Below are positions 9,401 through 10,042 of a stretch of 10,042 bases of DNA, in pieces. Origin of the DNA: a bacterium. Lineage in GTDB: Bacteria > BMS3Abin14. The DNA lies in the NCBI GenBank assembly GCA_020350725.1, contig CP070719.1:1734615-1744656 (forward strand). The letters run 5' to 3'. Every line of letters starts with the position of its first letter. Positions within the stretch are counted from its first letter, which is position 1. The position numbers and the translations under genes are program-made. The notes below the pieces were generated by a model. That model did not search any database. It saw only the letters and a list, made by a program, of their open reading frames with translations, and was not told the DNA's origin.

Positions 9401-10042
9401 ACATCGCCGCCATGGCCGGACGGGTGGACAAGAGGCTCCTGTACGCCATCGCCGACGTCATCACCCTGATCAACTCCATACCCGACCCGGCCTCGGCCGA
9501 AAGCCTGCTGCTGGATTTCGGCAATTACACCATCTATGACAAGGAGACCATGGAGAAGGCCGAGCTGTGGAGCGACAGGTTCGACATCGGCAAGAGCACG
9601 GAGGACTTTCTCAACGATCCCAGGGCCATCGAGAACCTGTTCAGCGATTTCGACAGCGCCATGAACAACAACACCCCCAGAGGAGGCGGCAAGAAGACCA
9701 AGGGGGTCCTGAACAAGATGAGAAGCGCCGGGGATTTCTCCTTCCCCATCTTCGACGACCCGGCCCAGGTCTTCGGCCTGCTGACGGGCAGGCCGGCGGT
9801 CCTCATCACCTACGACATGGATCCGCTCACCTTCGAGTTCGAGTGGGGCCAGTTCTTCTCCGTCTACGGCCCCCTCGGCGTGTCCATCAACATGGAGTTC
9901 TATGCCACCATTGACTTCGCCTTCGGTTACGACACACTCGGCATCCAGGAGTTCGTGGAGAGCGACTTCAGGGATCCTCTCCTCCTCCTGGACGGTTTCT
10001 ACGTCAGCGACACGGACCTTGCCACCGGTGATTTCGGCACCG
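412..10042 (+). CDS. Giant LEPR-XLL surface/adhesin-like protein, 3' end beyond window
   Basis: One reading frame runs from GTG 412 to the right edge without a stop: 3210 codons, 3' partial. Residues 1-39 are basic (9 Arg, 3 Lys, 2 Asp). FEPLEPRILLSAD (42-54) is the LEPR-XLL motif found at the N-terminus of very large repetitive proteins. Then come an EF-hand loop (119-130), beta-rich modules with two VxYxxxxGxxIG units (396-462, 1116-1176), about six hook-like units (roughly 644-1390 and 1621-1708), Asp-rich Ca sites (1390-1458), a seven-unit FxLxGDRT array (1861-2423), helical spacers, and a conserved block from 2952 ending near GFYVSDTDL. I see no enzyme motif, RTX nonapeptides, transmembrane helix or cleavable signal peptide, and one Cys (1257). 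The product is probably extracellular and structural or adhesive. The function is inferred from family and architecture, and the secretion route is unknown. A riboswitch and terminator upstream suggest cyclic dinucleotide control. Confidence 0.93.
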   Translation, partial: MARGRKSIFPAFWRNSGDRDGRGRGKGNGRGTPSGSRRKILFEPLEPRILLSADLLTEGVAGAMSDGIDQFGAVVNEFMLTDTLLNTQLPLVVLSGGDNLLNDFRQAPTIRDLLSVDADINRDGVIGHNENTPDKIADAELELIQFDRDNPGDEGYGIVDFMEIFDGQFIQKVSDGVAGKNDGQFILYLDNLDQVQKGLTPQESTDFAARFFNLQVDSVSRISPTDSQVVFQLDFTLTFTNELALDLGFTAEDMGILFPETTLMVDATVSFTLQFGVLTAGEAVDNEDFFISVPDPMAIEVAPRDTGLDGEVNIGFLGADVNDGSVALEANIEAVFKDPTDSDSRISYSDLTDFSVSSLVDAEPRGVTFDGFSDVTPLAGKLVIIVQKRDELVEDAPITYSSGTGERIGNLEDGSLYYIHSTLDIPGDPSLIGIKLKENPDSTAAISYGGKGTGSDHRLILSNFDANLPIQVLPGLVDGNSSPFQPTATITFDTPTHNPFHAATAVYEDNGDALFREEDSDARFDLRIKLTDISGGYTEDDFLNFANVDASSVIGIFREFGRYLDSLGDSEDFTAYDIPFAAADLGDLLDFRDMWDDALLFDDLDGAADAGPIGFTNREFGEGDSDKGGEIVAGEEPGILGSRDPAVISFVLEVGDSGPTVVSVLTTPGDDIDEQLTLSGLVADLNLAFDDLSVAVTAGEKGVYVKLTADNTGEDVRISPGIRKLVDEDNAPRFSTAQELAARLGEILHPDLTAGEQLAAIGAAYDTGTADLTFNVSLENALPWIEAGADFNLPLDPLDDISSSSKVLLGATAGLDMVLGINLLDSGPDEYLQPTTTLEELGVEVKTDPAVTGENDVRTIYGRLAEDATFDVIVDSIPYEVVVSHSSTDDNLLADDLIEDIRDALAAARQVTGTDASGAREYGDTVDLIGEFGLSAFNEGGRIRLTSTTNDFSVAVTAGDPAMNKLGFRAEHQAEPDDPDNPAPPYSLSTTKDVPRLVGKLTDDAVLTVEIGGVGYTVTVEAGEAEANQTVLDLVNDVNSALSTPSLVSGPVSDFVLTAEATFEVSVNGGSPVSVEISPEDTDGTAAPIVFDGQTAVDLEKDTLTVGNHLFDTGEAVIYTAAGGAVIGGLEEGGSYFISVVDDTTVRLAETAQKAQSGDTIDLLSEGSSGDHSLIETPNADIEDLVQDINRAIAATDPDGIDLDRYITAESYVWNGQSRIRIRAVTNPDDPVQDFRLTVDAGDAAETVLGLPNDRLCGNLENLVEADSQGNHLVLTSLTGSGFTVHAASATELGLSSFQTSDSDDLVIHLSDGSDHRVSLDGAVDVGDVIDRINAVSGDISVRVNDAETGLELRDGTWDESNSRLFFVEPINNSPAATQLGISRVDVTRDANQDGDVNNADADGVIDGAPIKAPRLADRFTLEDASLRAEFSLMTPQMDEDGVPGDTDGDGDPWDGIDATATLGYVGVSLHGGGTLSGEVLTTLDSGGNRGIDSITNSRPVLTGLVDDGYGQLILDVDTERPLSDMVTGALDPPDPRIALTVDDLGDPFHEEPFTDAALTAADRIRVPGDQTHWFTRGATITIEAEPGVTLPAEVLGSSHDSGATAVTLRSGVLERYLGHLSGDAAFTITVDGDGPVDVTVAKDDTGDNDSLYDLAADINAALKKTEIGDRIRAEIVDDRIVLKADDPSVTGFTLTAIDTDPAVLELGFDPFQSSTTDGTAVSLEAARAWSLVLAGIVAAIPPHISVTSPGQSDLSGLGDLLLFDDLDYDDVLNALAELSSFLEGFEAFGDLGDPLLLFDRSVTDLMGLADRFDEALGKAEANPAWTLQILEAKLMEAFGFPADQLFTTDGDGFRVAEHTVFTLDGDRTAEIEIGSRVHSQTGTVRIVDAIHVEALFDSDDGLTGIDESGFALDGDHRDTFLPGVKVAFGENRARVEDVSYDDVSLTTQVTLVGDDLPSSLSQVTLSYTRVSVSGSALEVDLSQVTVLRDFLFTDVDDGLEVNGDNADTFTLAGDRTDRIALGAKVLVGGDDTRVTDVGFVENTFTGSDELSRESDSGFTLAGDRTAEIPAGAEAVFDGGQARVATVDYDAGADITRVTLTGDDLPDDLYDVTVSFTEVAVFDPILSPGLSALTVANDFIDLSLDRDSDPERPALRFEMGLATEFSDVLDAALLDVNLPDLIPDVNLADLGRRGEVEFSHDRHGLTVDQSGGSFILDGDQSALVGPGSKVLFPTGEVRVTDVGYDSFTYDGTAGLIRLDGQRFSVSGDRTGEIAPGAKAMFDGGESRVADAQYDGGTDTTTVILDDPVLPEDLVEVTVSYTTVTVADSVLPGDLTELTVSFMLTTADFGLAWDSGTAFTLSGDQRGLIAEGYRLSFEDGSLIRDTRVQSVVYDIGTEITTVTVSADADLPPSLTEVAVSDEYADLRASGVLPAGGGMVLNLDFGIDLGHPGVEDDAGEVYLYGDTVIDGALSTPFNGVDHTVRDLDFRANLGPFSLDISDGSASAVVTFGANTEFAGRRTVGDVDLSEGSPDVASSLDQTAKAEFPASFNSLDIGTFSFSSNPGLTLPGGFRPDFVEEYTEEKTNLFDNILLAVDGLDLFLAGLQDLLDGEVFGFRLPLIGDQLADGARFIEDLRYDFVDPFRGIIETADEVVTDFEDPDRNIVSGFLFDLLGPAGIDLLLPLEEDGDPQTVGDYVALESDFSSIPDSFIQWNMTIGGTLWNPSAGIGFDIGLPGLNLQTEGSIELEIAWELAFGFGISFSEGFYLDISDGDELELNVEVTLPDAALIGTLGFLRFKAEDKDVDGDGDSTHLSAKFGINIINQADRELIAHKDELPPGEDINDYLDQHLTLPELFGQLSLDFVLGFEAAAELGLTLEVSGDLIGEDTAAGFPSITADFIADFELDISLTELLSKDKDDGKDKDKKKENAFVKTIKESLKVVEFQHVSLDLGSYVSDVLGPVVDKIQDVTEPIQPVIDILTEPIPVISDLGPDLTLLDIAAMAGRVDKRLLYAIADVITLINSIPDPASAESLLLDFGNYTIYDKETMEKAELWSDRFDIGKSTEDFLNDPRAIENLFSDFDSAMNNNTPRGGGKKTKGVLNKMRSAGDFSFPIFDDPAQVFGLLTGRPAVLITYDMDPLTFEFEWGQFFSVYGPLGVSINMEFYATIDFAFGYDTLGIQEFVESDFRDPLLLLDGFYVSDTDLATGDFGT
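535..573 (+). other. LEPR-XLL motif (residues 42-54)
   Basis: The residues read FEPLEPRILLSAD, the exact LEPR-x-LL pattern followed by the usual S-A-D. It is preceded by a basic SRRK (36-39), as is common in this family. In the family the motif sits near the N-terminus of giant repetitive proteins of deltaproteobacteria, planctomycetes and others. A targeting or export role has been supposed but, to my knowledge, is not proven. Confidence 0.93.
766..801 (+). other. EF-hand type calcium-binding loop (residues 119-130)
   Basis: Residues DINRDGVIGHNE fit the canonical 12-position loop: D119, N121 and D123 as ligands at positions 1, 3 and 5, G124 at position 6, I126 at position 8 and E130 at position 12. 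A possible degenerate partner lies at 147-163 (D147, D149, D153, I158, E163), with an insertion. Calcium binding just after the LEPR motif would suit a protein that folds outside the cell. Confidence 0.65.
1600..1797 (+). repeat. Repeat unit VxYxxxxGxxIGxLxxGxxYY, copy 1 (low GC)
   Basis: Protein-level repeat, residues about 397-462. Landmarks are ITYSSGTGERIGNL, then DGSLYYI, and at the end GTGSDHRLI. It matches copy 2 at 3757-3939 in order and spacing of landmarks, with a few residues inserted after YYI. Copy 1 lies in a stretch of much lower GC than the rest of the gene and uses codons such as ATA, GTA, CTA and TCA that are scarce elsewhere. Confidence 0.6.
2029..2235 (+). other. Helical spacer module A (residues 540-614)
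   Basis: A Leu/Phe/Asp-rich segment predicted helical by eye, with landmarks FREFGRYLDSL, then DIPFAAADLGDLLDF and a trailing DDALLFDDLDG. It shares a plan with modules at 5671-5880 and 8152-8346: an amphipathic helix, a xxPxxxxxL turn, then a second helix. Similar stretches recur in LEPR-XLL giants, from memory. It separates two beta-rich parts of the protein. Confidence 0.45.
2341..4566 (+). repeat. Series of five flagellin-hook-like units
   Basis: Protein-level repeats with an xLVxDINxAL core flanked by beta strands. The cores read LSGLVADLNLAF, LADDLIEDIRDAL, VLDLVNDVNSAL, IEDLVQDINRAI and VGDVIDRINAV. Most units close on a short LGF-like turn: MNKLGF, ETVLGL, ATELGL, ATQLGI. The plan resembles flagellin-hook-IN type motifs seen in FliD/flagellin and in many giant surface proteins. 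A sixth unit is at 5272-5535, and a VxYxxxxGxxIG unit is inserted at 3757-3939. Unit borders are approximate. Confidence 0.55.
3757..3939 (+). repeat. Repeat unit VxYxxxxGxxIGxLxxGxxYY, copy 2
   Basis: Protein-level repeat, residues about 1116-1176. Landmarks are VIYTAAGGAVIGGL, GGSYFISVVDDTTVRLAE and, at the end, SSGDHSLIE. This form, a YxxxGGxxIGGLxxGxxYYV strand pair followed by VxLA, is common in very large bacterial surface proteins. GC and codon use match the surrounding gene, unlike copy 1. Confidence 0.65.
4579..4785 (+). other. Asp-rich calcium-binding region (residues 1390-1458)
   Basis: Residues 1390-1401 (DANQDGDVNNAD) fit an EF-hand/dockerin-type loop: D1390, N1392, D1394, G1395, V1397, D1401. 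Further on, DTDGDGDPWDGID (1446-1458) looks like a thrombospondin type 3-like repeat. A shorter Asp-rich run, DKDVDGDGD (2800-2808, nt 8809-8835), occurs later. The sites suggest calcium-dependent stiffening of the chain. No dockerin partner domain is visible. Confidence 0.55.
5272..5535 (+). repeat. Flagellin-hook-like unit, sixth copy
   Basis: Residues 1621-1708. It starts LSGDAAFTITVDGDGPVDV, has the core LYDLAADINAAL, continues IVLKADD and FTLTAIDTDPA, and ends VLELGFDPF. This is the clearest example in the protein of the xLxxDINAAL unit. About 250 residues of non-repeat beta-rich sequence separate it from the first five. Confidence 0.6.
5671..5880 (+). other. Helical spacer module B (residues 1754-1823)
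   Basis: A Leu/Phe/Asp-rich segment with GLGDLLLFDDLDYDDVL, then LAELSSFLEGF and DPLLLFDRSVTDLMGLADRF. It follows the plan of the module at 2029-2235: paired amphipathic helices around a proline turn. It lies directly before the FxLxGDRT array, so it may act as a hinge or stalk element. No known function. Confidence 0.45.
5992..7680 (+). repeat. Seven-unit FxLxGDRT beta array, alternating short and long forms
   Basis: Units start at 5992, 6139, 6436, 6583, 7048, 7195 and 7480 (residues 1861, 1910, 2009, 2058, 2213, 2262, 2357). Each begins FxLxGDxxxxxxxxGxxxxF and continues RVxxVxYD. Units 1, 3 and 5 are short, exactly 49 residues each and alignable without gaps. Units 2, 4, 6 and 7 are long, adding a VTLxGDDLPxxLxxVTVSY segment. 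Unit 4 is followed by about 60 extra residues before unit 5. Similar GDRT-type units are known to me from phage tail and other giant bacterial proteins. The likely fold is a row of small beta domains forming a stalk. Confidence 0.75.
8152..8346 (+). other. Helical spacer module C with LPLIGDQL motif (residues 2581-2645)
   Basis: The segment reads LLAVDGLDLFLAGLQDLL, then FRLPLIGDQLADGARFIEDL. The LPLIGDxL turn between two helices is a recurrent feature of LEPR-XLL giants, as I recall them. It matches the plan of the modules at 2029-2235 and 5671-5880 and opens the C-terminal beta-rich part. Confidence 0.5.
9148..9195 (+). other. Lys/Asp-rich charged linker (residues 2913-2928)
   Basis: Residues SKDKDDGKDKDKKKEN form a low-complexity charged stretch between a beta-rich region and the conserved C-terminal block. 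It is the only Lys cluster outside the N-terminus in a protein otherwise poor in Lys. It is probably an exposed flexible linker and could be protease-sensitive. Confidence 0.5.
9265..10042 (+). other. Conserved C-terminal block of LEPR-XLL giants (residues 2952-3210)
   Basis: Landmarks in order: VLGPVVDKIQDVTEPIQPVI, LTEPIPVISDL, FPIFDDPAQVFGLLTGRP, FAFGYDTLGIQEFVES and LDGFYVSDTDL. This order of motifs recurs, from memory, in many annotated giant LEPR-XLL proteins, where it precedes further repeats. The window ends inside it, so what follows (more repeats, RTX or an anchor) cannot be seen. Confidence 0.55.

Noticed and set aside
412-10042. RTX nonapeptide repeats or type I secretion signal
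   Set aside because: The Asp/Gly-rich stretches do not show the GGxGxDxUx periodicity. The C-terminus lies outside the window, so this cannot be judged further.

Overview
The window holds the 5' leader and the first 3210 codons of one very large gene on the + strand, still open at the right edge. It looks like bacterial chromosome of high GC. A LEPR-XLL motif near the N-terminus, a GEMM-I (c-di-GMP class I) type riboswitch upstream, and strong G/C preference at third codon positions suggest a deltaproteobacterial-type lineage (Desulfobacterota/Desulfuromonadota or a related uncultured group). That placement is inference, because no rRNA or housekeeping gene is present.

Layout: about 19-98, a GEMM-I-like aptamer; 88-134, an intrinsic terminator whose left arm overlaps the aptamer's 3' strand; 135-411, a leader with one strong hairpin (243-269) and a possible 31-codon reading frame (298-393); 402-406, a Shine-Dalgarno sequence; 412 to the edge, the giant gene, starting with GTG.

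The protein starts with a short basic segment, then FEPLEPRILLSAD (LEPR-XLL). An EF-hand loop follows, then a mosaic of beta-rich modules: two copies of a VxYxxxxGxxIGxLxxGxxYY type unit, about six flagellin-hook-like units with an xLVxDINxAL core, two Asp-rich Ca-binding stretches, an array of seven FxLxGDRT units in which a 49-residue short form alternates with a longer form, three helical spacer modules, and a C-terminal block that I recall as typical of LEPR-XLL giants. I see no catalytic domain, no transmembrane segment and no classical signal peptide. There is one cysteine in 3210 residues. The simplest reading is a cell-surface or matrix protein, probably an adhesin.

How the parts fit: c-di-GMP commonly controls attachment and adhesin production. 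Here a c-di-GMP-type aptamer followed by a terminator sits before a giant surface protein, so the ligand may permit read-through into an expensive transcript (an ON switch). Every other long reading frame in the window, including a 1119-codon one on the minus strand, is a compositional shadow of this gene.
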